Source: Rhabdobacter roseus
Lineage (GTDB): Bacteria; Bacteroidota; Bacteroidia; Cytophagales; Spirosomataceae
Length of the DNA: 64,000 nt
Assembly (NCBI RefSeq): GCF_014202275.1
Contig: NZ_JACHGF010000003.1
Coordinates: forward strand, 372,001 to 436,000
Direction of reading: 5' to 3'
Positions 19,424 to 27,770 of the stretch are shown here, in pieces (position 1 is the stretch's first letter; each line of letters begins with the position of its first letter). The notes beneath the pieces are model-generated. The model did not search any database. It saw nothing but the letters and a program-made list of their open reading frames with translations, and had not been told where the DNA came from. A program made the position numbers and the translations under genes.

Positions 19424-20545
19424 ATGTCTATAGTCCCTCCTACGGGTACCACCCCTGATTTTCGGGCTTTGCCTGTGAAAGGAATTAAAAAGTTATCCAG
19501 CAATCCTGTACTGACGGCCGCGGCTGCCGGACTCAACTACCTGCGAAGCGGGAACGCTCCCGGCCTACGGCGACGTAAAGCCGGAAAGGGTTTTTACTAC
19601 CTGGATGAAAAAGGCCAGCGTTGCACCGATCCCGAAACGCTGAAGCGTATCAAGGCATTGGCTCTGCCCCCCGCCTGGCGCGAGGTATGGATAAGCCAAG
19701 ACCCTCTTAGCCACTTGCAAGCTACCGGCTTAGACGAGGCCGATCGGAAACAGTACCGTTACCACGCCCACTGGAATCAGATCCGTAACCATACCAAGTA
19801 CTACCGTTTGCTATCGTTTGCCAACGCTTTGCCGCAGCTTAGAGCCCAGGTTGAGAAGGACCTGCGCCAACGCCACCCCACACTCTCTAAGGCCGTGGCG
19901 CTGGTCGTAAAGCTCATGGAAAAAACCTGTATTCGGGTGGGCAATTTGCGCTACAAGGTAAAGCACGGCTCCTCGGGCATCACAACCCTCGATGCGCGCC
20001 AGGCCGACGTTCAAGGTAATAAGCTTCGTTTTCTTTTTGTGGGCAAAAAAGGGATCAAACACGATATAACCCTGCGCGACCGTACGCTGGCGCGGCTGGT
20101 CAAAGCGTACAAAGACATGCCCGGCCGCCGACTCTTTCAGTACCTCAACGACGACGGAAAACGATGCACTATCAGTGCCCGGCACGTCAATGAATACATC
20201 CAGACGCATACCGGAGGAAATTTTTCGGCCAAGGATTTCCGAACCTGGATGGGGACGGTCACGGCTTTTGAGTACCTAAGTACCCAAGCGGTTTGCCAAA
20301 CCCAACGTGAGTTTAACCGGAAGATAAACGCTTGCCTGGACGCGGTGGCCCTACATTTGGGAAATACCCGCGCCGTTTGCCGAAAGTACTACGTGCATCC
20401 GGCGGTGGTGCACGCTTTCGAGCAAGATAAACTAGCTCATTTCGTATCCAGATCCACCCAGGAAGATTCGCCCCTCAGTCCCACCGAGCAGCGTGTCAAA
20501 GCACTTTTAAGCAGCTTCAAACTACCCCTTGAACAAGCCAGCTAG
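19424..20545 (+). CDS. DNA topoisomerase IB
   Basis: Eukaryote/poxvirus-type topoisomerase that relaxes supercoils through a 3'-phosphotyrosine intermediate. 373 aa from the ATG at 19424; the in-frame TTG at 19382 is less likely. Residues of the catalytic domain are visible: KTCIRVGNLRYKVKHGSSGITTL, the KKGI segment with the catalytic Lys, KDFRTWMGTV with an Arg, and the C-terminal LGNTRAVCRKYYVHP containing the nucleophilic Tyr. The gene stands alone, convergent with the helical-bundle gene downstream. Confidence 0.93.
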   Translation: MSIVPPTGTTPDFRALPVKGIKKLSSNPVLTAAAAGLNYLRSGNAPGLRRRKAGKGFYYLDEKGQRCTDPETLKRIKALALPPAWREVWISQDPLSHLQATGLDEADRKQYRYHAHWNQIRNHTKYYRLLSFANALPQLRAQVEKDLRQRHPTLSKAVALVVKLMEKTCIRVGNLRYKVKHGSSGITTLDARQADVQGNKLRFLFVGKKGIKHDITLRDRTLARLVKAYKDMPGRRLFQYLNDDGKRCTISARHVNEYIQTHTGGNFSAKDFRTWMGTVTAFEYLSTQAVCQTQREFNRKINACLDAVALHLGNTRAVCRKYYVHPAVVHAFEQDKLAHFVSRSTQEDSPLSPTEQRVKALLSSFKLPLEQAS

Positions 20546-20567
20546 CAGCAAATACCAACAGGGCATA

Positions 20568-20614
20568 AAAAATCGGAGAAGCAGCTTATCAAAAGATCAG
20601 TCAGCTTCTCCGAT
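20568..20614 (-). terminator. hairpin terminator for the 20661-21152 gene
   Basis: ATCGGAGAAGC (20572-20582) pairs with GCTTCTCCGAT (20604-20614). Read on the minus strand the hairpin is followed by a T run (plus AAAAAA before 20572), so it terminates the minus gene. It lies between convergent genes. Confidence 0.8.
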
Positions 20615-20660
20615 ACGTAGATTAGTATGGATTATGTATGAAGGTAAAGGGATGTACGCA

Positions 20661-21152
20661 CTAGTACGCTACTTTTTGTACGGGCTGTGACCAAGTCGGA
20701 AGCAAGGGTGTGGTAGTCTCTTTGGTAAGTCTTTCGTAGAGGTCTACGATTCGTTCCATGTGCTCCCGCAAGATACGGGCCGCTTCGCTGTCTGCATCCA
20801 CGGTTTTCAACATTTTCTGGTACTTACGTAAGGTTGCAAACTCCGTATCTTTCAAGACATTAGCTACTACAGTTTTATCTTCTACCTGCCCCAGCATGCC
20901 TTTGTTCTCGTTCAGAAGACCAAAGCCGTCGCGCAGGTCGCAGTCGGTTAAGTTACACTTGAAATAATCGTATATCCACTGAATCTCTTTTTGAAACAGC
21001 AAGGCGCTAAAATGGCCCTGATTGCAAACTCGTCTTAGCGTGCCAAGACCATCCTTCTTCATTGCCTCAATGTACAAGGCCTCTCGCTTCTTATGTTCGT
21101 TCCAAAGTACGGCTGTACTTCGAACAAACTCCTTTAGGTTTGTTTTGTCCAT
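20661..21152 (-). CDS. hypothetical helical protein, possibly PA2169/DUF2383-type four-helix bundle
   Basis: 163 aa from the ATG at 21152 (MDKTNLKEFVRSTAVLWNEHKKRE). An in-frame start at 21236 would add a 28-residue hydrophobic extension of doubtful value. Nearly all helix: HKKREALYIEAMKK, FSALLFQKEIQWIYDYF, VVANVLKDTEFATLRKYQKML, and ARILREHMERIVDLYERL. The pattern resembles the ferritin-like PA2169 (DUF2383) bundle, but I cannot confirm the match. Function unknown. First gene of the accessory-looking cluster. Confidence 0.75.
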   Translation of the reverse strand: MDKTNLKEFVRSTAVLWNEHKKREALYIEAMKKDGLGTLRRVCNQGHFSALLFQKEIQWIYDYFKCNLTDCDLRDGFGLLNENKGMLGQVEDKTVVANVLKDTEFATLRKYQKMLKTVDADSEAARILREHMERIVDLYERLTKETTTPLLPTWSQPVQKVAY

Positions 21153-21290
21153 TGTGCCTTGTTGTAAAAAAGTTGCGTTGAGTAAGATAGCTACATGGAG
21201 TATGTAAGCTTCTAGGGTGTGTAGGCCTCTTTCCAAAGAATTGTACCAGATTGATGTAAAATCCAGCTTTTTTCAGAATTAAAATAAAAG

Positions 21291-21445
21291 TATAATTATA
21301 ATACAAAATTTTGCTATTACGCTTCCCGCTGTTCTGCTTCTTGTGGGTAAAAGTACCTAAGTAAATGAGGCAGAGTTTTCACCAAATACGGGGCAAAGTT
21401 TTCTACATTATAACTCCATAGATGGCTGGCATAATTATTATAACA
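21291..21445. promoter_or_regulatory. AT-rich intergenic region with ATTATAAT/ATTATAAC boxes
   Basis: The 331-bp gap between the divergent genes at 21152 (minus) and 21484 (plus) holds ATTATAAT at 21295-21302, ATTATAACT at 21407-21415 and ATTATAACA at 21437-21445. The same core recurs upstream of other genes of this cluster. It is a candidate operator set; no clean TAnnTTTG was found. Confidence 0.4.
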
Positions 21446-21483
21446 ACAGTCAACAAGCCAATAATTAGCAGATTATTAAAAGT

Positions 21484-22023
21484 ATGCCTAACTCTTTTGA
21501 CTATACAATTGATTTTGAACATACTGACTTCAGAAAGCATCCGCATCTTTATCGGATTGGCGTAGGTGAACAAGGAGTACTTTTAGTAGAACCTTATAAA
21601 TCTGAGTTGCTGCCTCACTGGCGTTTTCGTACCGAAGCAGAGGCTCGTCATTCGGCGGAGACCATTTATGAATTGTTTGAAAAGTACCTCCTTCACCATG
21701 ACTTTGTGGGAGCTGACATGGCCCGCAAGTACCTACAGATGGGCTTCACACGTGCCCGTCGCTATGCCAATCATCCGCAAGGGCGCAAGTACGCTAAAGG
21801 TACCCTGGGCGCTACCAAAGACCAGCCTTACCCTTACTCAGCCGGAAGTAAAAACAAGGCAAACGCCATCCTTCCTCAGGCCGAGGATGCCACCACCAAT
21901 GAGAAAGCCCGCGCGGCCCAGGTATTCAAAAAGTACTGGGATCAAGCCAGGGCCCACCCGGAGTATCAGCAGCAGAAGCTCGCTTTCAAAGAAAAGTACT
22001 ACCATAAAAAAAGCCCGGAATAA
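21484..22023 (+). CDS. DUF4385 family protein
   Basis: 179 aa matching from memory the DUF4385 family found in bacteria and in T4-like cyanophages. It opens FDYTIDFEHTDFRKHPHLYRIGVGEQGVLLVEPYKSE (residues 5-41), then LLPHWRFRT and the highly conserved DFVGADMARKYLQMGFTRARRYANH near residue 75. The C-terminal 60 residues are lysine-rich and end in KYWDQARAHPEYQQQK. Cytoplasmic; molecular function unknown. Its 3' end overlaps the terminator of the opposing gene. Confidence 0.85.
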   Translation: MPNSFDYTIDFEHTDFRKHPHLYRIGVGEQGVLLVEPYKSELLPHWRFRTEAEARHSAETIYELFEKYLLHHDFVGADMARKYLQMGFTRARRYANHPQGRKYAKGTLGATKDQPYPYSAGSKNKANAILPQAEDATTNEKARAAQVFKKYWDQARAHPEYQQQKLAFKEKYYHKKSPE

Positions 22024-22029
22024 CCGGGC
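22004..22029 (-). terminator. hairpin terminator for the 22066-22320 gene, inside the end of the DUF4385 gene
   Basis: GCCCGG (22013-22018), loop AATAA, CCGGGC (22024-22029). On the minus strand it is followed by a T run. The loop contains the stop codon of the opposing DUF4385 gene. Confidence 0.7.
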
Positions 22030-22065
22030 CGTATCTATTTATAAGGAGGAAGGTACCTGTGTATG

Positions 22066-22320
22066 CTAGGCGCGCTGAGGCCACGGCTCTACGGGCAAAT
22101 CCAGCAGGCGTGCTACTTCTTGCTCGGCCTTAGCAAAGTCATGGGCATCGCAAGGCTCGCAATGCAGTGCATCTATTAACGCCACGTTGAATTTTGTCCG
22201 CTCAATGGATGGATTAAATTCATAAAGACAAATAATTTTTACGGAGTTTCCCTCTCGCTTAAAATATTGTCCTCCACCCTGGCTACGGAAAAACACTTTT
22301 TTTTCTTCCATTTTCTTCAA
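22066..22320 (-). CDS. small hypothetical protein
   Basis: 84 aa, no family recognised. It mixes a basic N-terminus (MKKMEEKKVFFRSQGGGQYFKREG) with a Cys pair HCEPCDAHDFAKAEQEVARLL near residue 55 and ends PVEPWPQRA. The ATG at 22311 is an alternative start. A clear terminator follows, which supports a real transcript. It is downstream of the 22407-23423 gene on the same strand, 86 bp apart. Confidence 0.6.
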   Translation of the reverse strand: MKKMEEKKVFFRSQGGGQYFKREGNSVKIICLYEFNPSIERTKFNVALIDALHCEPCDAHDFAKAEQEVARLLDLPVEPWPQRA

Positions 22321-22406
22321 TTTTCAATCGTTCTTAAGTATGTGAATTCTTAATTTAATTATACAACAAGGGATTTTCTAAACGCTCCATCTAGCTCTTT
22401 CGTATA

Positions 22407-23423
22407 CTAGCTTGCCCATTGCAGGGAAGAATCGATAGACCTTACTTCGGTCAGCAAGGGCCTAATCTCTTCCTCAAAACGCTTCTGCACAAAGCCCTTG
22501 CGCAGGTACCCCGGCAGCTGGTCCAGGAAAAACTGATAGGCGTTTTTCCCCAATGCTTTGGCTACGTAAGCTTCATGAATGGTATTCAGGTATACCACCG
22601 TCTCCAGCAAAGACCGGTGAAACAACCTTACATCAATCTCCGCTTCTACGAAGCGCCCGATTTCCCGGTGATTGGCTGAAATCTTCAGCCGGGAGAACAA
22701 GTCGAAAAAGGTAGTAGCTCCCAAAGCACGCGCCACAACGTCCCAGTGCTTTCGGCTAAACTTAGCCAGCGGCTGTCCCGTTTGTTTATTGATCTGAGCC
22801 GTAGCCGGGTTATCCTGGAGGCGCCGCCTTAAAGCCCGAACCTGAAGCGTACGAGTAGTCCGCAAAAACTGCCCTACCTGGGCTTGTGATTCTTTAGGGC
22901 TGTCAACAAGCTCCAGATTAGGCGTTCGGTATCCTTCCGGTAATGCCCGGTAACTATAATGACCCGGGCTGCCAAAGGCCGCAAAACTAACCGGTAGTGG
23001 GTACCAACCGCTCGTAACAAGACGCGCCAGCCGGAGCCGCACGGCATTCTCACTCATTACCGTAGCTCCCTGGGCGGCTAAAAAAGCCTTGGCTCCAAAA
23101 AGCAAGCAGTAGTAAGCCTGCGGGAATGTCCAGTGCAGGGCATTCTTGAGGTACGACTCATCGCCATTGGCCGCCGTAGTACGAAGAGCGTATTCCGTGT
23201 TCCAGCATTGAATCAACATCTTTTTGGCCTGTTCCTTTTGCTCTTGGGACAACTCCGGAGCAAAAGACTTGAAAGTGCCTAGATCCGCTATCGAATGCTG
23301 AGCCTGTTGGTGGGCGATATGCCTGTGAATGCCAAAAAAGTGATTGAGAAATACCTGAGCGGGAATGGATTTTCGCCAGAGCTCCTGCTCCTCTTGCTTC
23401 GTTGTATCGTGTACTTTTTCCAT
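22407..23423 (-). CDS. hypothetical protein, unrecognised family
   Basis: 338 aa, helical and Ala/Leu/Arg-rich, without signal or membrane helices. One segment, LIQCWNTEYALRTTAANGD followed by HWTFPQAYYCLLFGAKAFL (residues 70-115), resembles the helical pairs of HEPN-like proteins but lacks a clear Rx4-6H motif, so no function is claimed. The C-terminal half contains FHRSLLETVVYLNTIHEAY. Upstream lie two near-identical 17-bp AT-rich repeats (23453-23469 and 23497-23513) that look like operators. Confidence 0.75.
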   Translation of the reverse strand: MEKVHDTTKQEEQELWRKSIPAQVFLNHFFGIHRHIAHQQAQHSIADLGTFKSFAPELSQEQKEQAKKMLIQCWNTEYALRTTAANGDESYLKNALHWTFPQAYYCLLFGAKAFLAAQGATVMSENAVRLRLARLVTSGWYPLPVSFAAFGSPGHYSYRALPEGYRTPNLELVDSPKESQAQVGQFLRTTRTLQVRALRRRLQDNPATAQINKQTGQPLAKFSRKHWDVVARALGATTFFDLFSRLKISANHREIGRFVEAEIDVRLFHRSLLETVVYLNTIHEAYVAKALGKNAYQFFLDQLPGYLRKGFVQKRFEEEIRPLLTEVRSIDSSLQWAS

Positions 23424-23452
23424 CGCTTTATTTACGCTTTCGGTGCTATGAA

Positions 23453-23513
23453 ATTATAACATAAATATACTATAAATCATTCGATTATGCACCACAATTA
23501 TAATATAAATATA
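23453..23513. promoter_or_regulatory. two 17-bp near-identical direct repeats upstream of the 22407-23423 gene
   Basis: ATTATAACATAAATATA (23453-23469) and ATTATAATATAAATATA (23497-23513) differ at one base and start 44 bp apart, roughly four helical turns. The nearer copy is 30 bp from the ATG at 23423. On the minus strand they read TATATTTA, one base short of a -7 element, so they may be operators, degenerate promoters, or both. Confidence 0.6.
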
Positions 23514-23611
23514 GAATAAAATTATAGCCTTCCTGCTTCATTCTGAAGGCAAAGAATTTACCCGGCGAAAACTAGACTTTTCCAAGAAGAAAGGTTTTCT
23601 CTTATCCTTCT

Positions 23612-24640
23612 CTAGGCGGCCTGACCCATCTGTTGTTGGTGAGGCAATGAAAGGCCTAAATGCTCATAGGCTTTTTGGGTTGCTTCGCGTCCCCGGGGCG
23701 TACGCTTGAGAAATCCTTCCTGAATCAAATAAGGCTCATAAACCTCCTCAATGGTTTCGGCTTCGTCGCCAATGGCCGTCGCAATGGTACTTAGCCCCAC
23801 GGGGCCACCTTTGAACTTCTCGATAATAGCCAGCAAGATGCGGTTATCCATGTCGTCGAGCCCGCCTTCGTCTACTTCCAACGCCCGCAGGGTACGCCGT
23901 ACGATGTCAGCGGTGATGGTACCGTCGCCAAGTACCTGCGCAAAGTCACGGGTACGACGCAGGAGATTGTTGGCAATGCGAGGGGTACCCCGGCTGCGCC
24001 CGGCCAGCTCTACCGCTCCCTCGGACTCAATGGGACTACCCAGCAAACCGGCTGACCGGCAAATGATTTTGGTCAGCAGCTCGGGCGAGTAATGCTCCAA
24101 ACGGGCATTGATCCCAAACCGAGCCCGGAGGGGCGAGGTGAGTAGTCCCGCGCGTGTAGTGGCCCCAATAAGGGTAAACGGGCTCAGGCCTATCTGTACC
24201 GTCCGGGCGTTAGGGCCGCTGTCCAGTAGAATATCTATTTTGTAATCTTCCATGGCCGAATACAGGTACTCCTCCACGACCGGATTGAGCCGGTGAATTT
24301 CGTCAATGAATAAAACATCTCCCGCCTGAAGGTTGGTGAGGATACCTGCCAGCTCGCTGGGTTTGTCCAGTACGGGGCCGGTGGTGGTCTTGAGGCCCGC
24401 GCCCATTTCGTTGGCCAGAATGTTGGAAAGGGTGGTCTTACCCAGGCCCGGCGGGCCGTAGAGTAGCACGTGGTCCAGCGGCTCGGCCCGTTGCCGTGCT
24501 GCCCTTACAAATACCTTCATGTTCTCAATTACCTTTTCCTGGCCCGTAAAATCATCAAACGAGAGGGGCCTTAGTGCCCGCTCCAGCTCTACCTCCGCGG
24601 GTATGCCTGCTTTGGCCTGCCGAACGATATTTGTGCTCAT
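23612..24640 (-). CDS. ruvB: Holliday junction branch migration helicase RuvB
   Basis: 342 aa, full length. This AAA+ motor drives branch migration with RuvA. Residues about 1-40 carry the RuvB leader ([19 protein letters not shown]). Walker [10 protein letters not shown] is near residue 65, Walker [10 protein letters not shown] near 112, and the sensor [18 protein letters not shown] near 160. The arginine/wing-helix C-terminal domain ends in [17 protein letters not shown]. It has its own -7 element at 24673-24680. ruvA and ruvC are not in the window. Confidence 0.97.
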   Translation of the reverse strand: MSTNIVRQAKAGIPAEVELERALRPLSFDDFTGQEKVIENMKVFVRAARQRAEPLDHVLLYGPPGLGKTTLSNILANEMGAGLKTTTGPVLDKPSELAGILTNLQAGDVLFIDEIHRLNPVVEEYLYSAMEDYKIDILLDSGPNARTVQIGLSPFTLIGATTRAGLLTSPLRARFGINARLEHYSPELLTKIICRSAGLLGSPIESEGAVELAGRSRGTPRIANNLLRRTRDFAQVLGDGTITADIVRRTLRALEVDEGGLDDMDNRILLAIIEKFKGGPVGLSTIATAIGDEAETIEEVYEPYLIQEGFLKRTPRGREATQKAYEHLGLSLPHQQQMGQAA

Positions 24641-24672
24641 AGGAATATATAATAGTTGTTTACTTCTTGAAT

Positions 24673-24680
24673 CAAATATA
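24673..24680 (-). promoter_or_regulatory. -7 element for ruvB
   Basis: Minus-strand TATATTTG, 33 bp upstream of the ruvB ATG. The nearest TTG (plus CAA 24706-24708) is 25 nt away, longer than usual. Confidence 0.5.
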
Positions 24681-24716
24681 CTACTTTTATGTTTAATATT
24701 TATTACAAAAAGAGCG

Positions 24717-24740
24717 ATTATAATAAATAAATATTATAAT
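24717..24740. promoter_or_regulatory. 24-bp AT-only palindrome upstream of ruvB
   Basis: ATTATAATA (24717-24725), spacer AATAAA, TATTATAAT (24732-24740) is a perfect 9-bp inverted repeat. It lies just upstream of the ruvB promoter and before the small plus-strand gene at 24785. It shares the ATTATAAT core with the other boxes of this cluster. Likely an operator, but the low complexity makes chance possible. Confidence 0.5.
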
Positions 24741-24784
24741 TTTATCCCTTACTACTTTCGCAAACTGACCTACCTGAAATAGCT

Positions 24785-24967
24785 ATGAAAGGAGCGCAAG
24801 CCCTGGGGCTTTATATTAAAAGTGAAGTGGCTCGCTGGGGGTACATTACACCCGACTGCTTGGCGCTGATGCGCCGTAGCCACATGAAACGGGCGGATTT
24901 TGAAGCGGCAGTCCGGGCGGGCCTGGCTCTTCACGAGCAGAACGCAGGCCGTCGTCGGGCCGCCTAA
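24785..24967 (+). CDS. small hypothetical protein
   Basis: 60 aa: a mostly helical, Ala/Arg-rich protein (YIKSEVARWGYITPDCLALMRRSHMKRADFEAAVRAGLALHE). No family recognised. The coding pattern looks regular and the gene sits right after the AT-rich operator region, divergent from ruvB, which supports expression. It could be a chance ORF. Confidence 0.45.
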   Translation: MKGAQALGLYIKSEVARWGYITPDCLALMRRSHMKRADFEAAVRAGLALHEQNAGRRRAA

Positions 24968-24977
24968 CTTGGGCGAA

Positions 24978-25040
24978 TAAGCAAGGGAGCTGGAGCATTC
25001 CGGAGGTGAGCGACGCGTGAGCGTAAGAAGGCCTTGCTTA
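24978..25040. other. possible structured leader between 24967 and 25149
   Basis: TAAGCAAGG (24978-24986) can pair with CCTTGCTTA (25032-25040), closing a 63-nt GC-rich element with further short repeats (GTGAGCG twice). It could be an RNA structure or attenuator upstream of the M23 peptidase gene. No T run follows, so it is not a clear terminator. Confidence 0.3.
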
Positions 25041-25148
25041 CTTCCAGACTACCCTTTCATAACGCCGGATTTGGTGTTTAGCCAACCTTGGTACGGATTG
25101 GCATGGTATTGTTCCAGCCTACTTGAAAACGATTGGATGAAGTAGAAA

Positions 25149-26474
25149 ATGAAAAAAAAAGTATCTCTATGGCTGGTAGTGACCGTAGCCCTGGCTTTGC
25201 ACGGGTGTAATATTCCTCCCGTTACGCAGTGGTTTCCTACCACACCTCGTGAAATCTACGAACGTGATCTGCGTCGCGCCAAACTGGATAAGACGCCTGC
25301 CGGCCAGGCCTGGCTCCGCGCAGGAGAGCGGGTACTGGCTGATTCACTCACCATCCCAATTCCGTTTCGGGAACGCAGCTACTTTGGGGATTCCGTCATG
25401 GCGCAGTCGTATGTCTTTACACTTCCGGCGGGTCGGCGGCTATCCGTATCGGCAGATCCGGAAAGTACCGACACGTCGCTGCAAGTATTTGCGGATTTAT
25501 TTAGAGTGAATGCCCTGGGTAAAACCGAGCGGGTAAGCTACCTGGCTAAGGGCGAAACGAGTATTACGTACGGAGGTGAGAAAGAAGAAAAGTTACTACT
25601 AAGGCTCCAAACGGCACTTTTTAACCAGGCTGTGGTAACAATTCAGCTCACCACTACTCCCCTACTGGAATTCCCCGTGGCGGGCCGCAGTGCGGGCGAC
25701 ATCATCAGCTTTTGGGGTGCCGCCCGGGATGGCGGAGGCAGACGACACGAGGGTGTAGATATTCGTGCCAGTAGAGGTACCCCGGTGGTAGCCGCCGCTA
25801 ACGGATTCATTACCAACGTAGGCACTAATCGGCTCGGTGGTAACGTCATTTCTTTATCCCCGTCGGGTCTTAATATTTCTCTGTACTATGCCCACCTGGA
25901 TTCGCAGCTGGTGTCGGTAGGCCAACGCGTGAAGACGGGAGACACGCTAGGCACCGTAGGCAATACGGGCAATGCCATTACCACAGCCCCTCATCTTCAT
26001 TTTGGTATTTACGCGGGTTGGTCGGGTGCTACTGACCCGCTCGTGTACATTAATAACCGGGAGGAAAAACTACCCCAGCTACCTTCCGGTACTCAGTGGC
26101 TGGGGGACACGATCCGCCTAAACCGGAAGGATGTACTCTATCATTTCACCAGCCGCAAGGGCGAGATCCGCCCGCTGGAAAAGTACGCCGTAGCCCGGGT
26201 CATAGGGCAAGTAGCCAAGGGGTACCGGATTCAGCTGCCCGACGGTACTTTAGGGTACCTGGCCAATCCTGCTTTTCAGCCGATTGCCCGGCAGGTAACG
26301 AAACGAAAATTAAACGCGACTCAGGCATTAATACCGGAACCAGGAAGTACCGGCGAGCTGCGCTTGGTGGCTACCAGCGAAACCGTAGAGGTACTTGGCT
26401 ACCACGACTCTTACGAATTGGTACGTACCCAGGATGGTACTTTGGGCTGGCTACCGGTATCCGCTGAGTTATAA
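25149..26474 (+). CDS. M23-family metallopeptidase lipoprotein with SH3-like domains
   Basis: 441 aa cell-wall endopeptidase, or a catalytically related amidase activator. The N-terminus is a signal with lipobox LALHGC (Cys20). The LytM domain (about 180-300) carries the zinc site HEGVDIRASRGTPVVAA (HxxxD) and HLHFGIY (HxH), with YYAHLDS between them. The C-terminal 130 residues form two SH3-like repeats (YHFTSRKGEIRPLEKYAVARVI; LVATSETVEVLGYHDSYELV). Its stop codon abuts the stop of the convergent PIN gene. Confidence 0.93.
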   Translation: MKKKVSLWLVVTVALALHGCNIPPVTQWFPTTPREIYERDLRRAKLDKTPAGQAWLRAGERVLADSLTIPIPFRERSYFGDSVMAQSYVFTLPAGRRLSVSADPESTDTSLQVFADLFRVNALGKTERVSYLAKGETSITYGGEKEEKLLLRLQTALFNQAVVTIQLTTTPLLEFPVAGRSAGDIISFWGAARDGGGRRHEGVDIRASRGTPVVAAANGFITNVGTNRLGGNVISLSPSGLNISLYYAHLDSQLVSVGQRVKTGDTLGTVGNTGNAITTAPHLHFGIYAGWSGATDPLVYINNREEKLPQLPSGTQWLGDTIRLNRKDVLYHFTSRKGEIRPLEKYAVARVIGQVAKGYRIQLPDGTLGYLANPAFQPIARQVTKRKLNATQALIPEPGSTGELRLVATSETVEVLGYHDSYELVRTQDGTLGWLPVSAEL

Positions 26475-27140
26475 CTACCAAAGGGTTTTAAGCCCTGCCT
26501 TTTTGAAAGCCCCAAACCGAAGATCCGGCGTGAGCAAAGGTACATTCAGCGCCAGCGCGTGGGCGGCTAACCACAGATCGTAGGTGTTTTCGCCGTTGAG
26601 CTGGTGTTGAGTCATCTTTCCGTTTCCGTGAAGGGGAACGGCAATGGTTTGATTAACTGCCTGTAGCTGGGTAAACTCATTCATGGTTTGGGGCGTAATG
26701 GGGCTTCCCACCAGCTCGAAGTACTTGGTCAGCTTAGTGAGAAAAGTACCAAAGTCACCTTGCAGTGCGTACTGGCCCATTCTGACTTTTTCGGCCCACT
26801 CCCACCAGGATGCGGGACTCACCAGGCATTCGGTATCGGAATCATTCAAGATGAGCAGCGCATTGTGCGATAAACGGGCCGGATCACGCACCAGGTAGTC
26901 CAGCGTTGGCGTGTCCAGAAGTACCCGGGGCGGCAAACGGCGCAAGTCCTCGATTGTGCGGTCCGCATAGTAGCGCTCCGACCAGTCTGTCCCCCATACA
27001 TCAGGGCTTACGTAAGCAATAGCTTGTCTACTCCATTTATGCCAAGAGGCTTCTTTTTTGTCTTTGGTATTTTTTGTTTTTTCTTCAGGCGGCCTGACCA
27101 TCGTTGTTTTCATACTTTTTTCCTTGGTTTGGGTTTTCAT
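26475..27140 (-). CDS. PIN-domain (VapC-like) protein with N-terminal extension
   Basis: 221 aa. Residues about 1-75 are a basic extension. From residue 75 the sequence follows VapC-type PIN domains: LLDTPTLDYLVRDPARLSH (first acidic residue), SPASWWEWAEKVRMG (Glu after the SxxSxWE pattern), then TYDLWLAAHALALNVPLLTPDLRFGAF (third and fourth acidic residues). All four acidic metal ligands are thus present, so ribonuclease activity is plausible. The start could be the internal ATG at 27113, which follows an AAGGAA. It overlaps the 3' end of the upstream 200-aa gene by 56 bp. Confidence 0.8.
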   Translation of the reverse strand: MKTQTKEKSMKTTMVRPPEEKTKNTKDKKEASWHKWSRQAIAYVSPDVWGTDWSERYYADRTIEDLRRLPPRVLLDTPTLDYLVRDPARLSHNALLILNDSDTECLVSPASWWEWAEKVRMGQYALQGDFGTFLTKLTKYFELVGSPITPQTMNEFTQLQAVNQTIAVPLHGNGKMTQHQLNGENTYDLWLAAHALALNVPLLTPDLRFGAFKKAGLKTLW

Positions 27141-27687
27141 TCACCCGCCAGTGAGGGGGGCAATGCTCGGCCATCCACGCGGGCAACGAATCGGGGGTAT
27201 ACGAAAAGCTCCGGTGCCATTCCTCTAATTTAATACTTTTCCATTCTAAATACGCCGTCATAAGCTGTTGCGGACTGGTAGTATATCCATCAGCTCGCTT
27301 GAGGGCGTAAATAATGTCCTTGATACTTTCGCAGGGGTAGTTGTCAAGTAGGTTTTGAGTTTGCTGACGAAGTACCCAGGCTGAGGAGGGGCGATATCCC
27401 CACTTATGCTCGTAGCGTAACCAGGCGTACGCCAATAGCTTCTGCGTGGTCTCCGGGCCTAGCTTGTGAAGTACCTCGCGCAGCTTAGGGGCTTCAAAAG
27501 CATCCCGTAGCCGTAGGCTGAGCTCGATGGCCCGGTACGCTTCCAGGGCCCGCTCATCGGTATCAGCCAGCATATCTTCCCAGGACATAGGTTGCAGCCA
27601 GTGTAGCAACAAATCTTCCGGTCGCCACTTCAAAGGCTTACATATTTCACCTTGTTCAATATTTGTTTTATAATTTAGATCGTTCAT
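27085..27687 (-). CDS. hypothetical protein, putative partner of the PIN gene
   Basis: 200 aa, helical, no recognised family (KWRPEDLLLHWLQPMSWEDM, then LRLRDAFEAPKLREVLHKLG). The gene overlaps the PIN gene downstream, so the two are translationally coupled. At 200 aa it is much larger than a usual VapB antitoxin and shows no clear ribbon-helix-helix or AbrB fold, so the antitoxin role is only a positional inference. It is divergent from the XRE regulator at 27771. Confidence 0.75.
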   Translation of the reverse strand: MNDLNYKTNIEQGEICKPLKWRPEDLLLHWLQPMSWEDMLADTDERALEAYRAIELSLRLRDAFEAPKLREVLHKLGPETTQKLLAYAWLRYEHKWGYRPSSAWVLRQQTQNLLDNYPCESIKDIIYALKRADGYTTSPQQLMTAYLEWKSIKLEEWHRSFSYTPDSLPAWMAEHCPPHWRVNENPNQGKKYENNDGQAA

Positions 27688-27712
27688 AGTTAAATTATTT
27701 TTAGCAATAAGC

Positions 27713-27744
27713 TTGTGTTAATAAACAACGTTTTCCTACTTTTG
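27713..27744 (+). promoter_or_regulatory. promoter of the XRE regulator gene
   Basis: TTG (27713-27715), 21 nt, TACTTTTG (27737-27744): both elements fit the Bacteroidota consensus. The predicted start lies about 20 nt before the ATG at 27771. Confidence 0.65.
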
Positions 27745-27770
27745 AAAAAAATAACCAACTCACTTCCATC

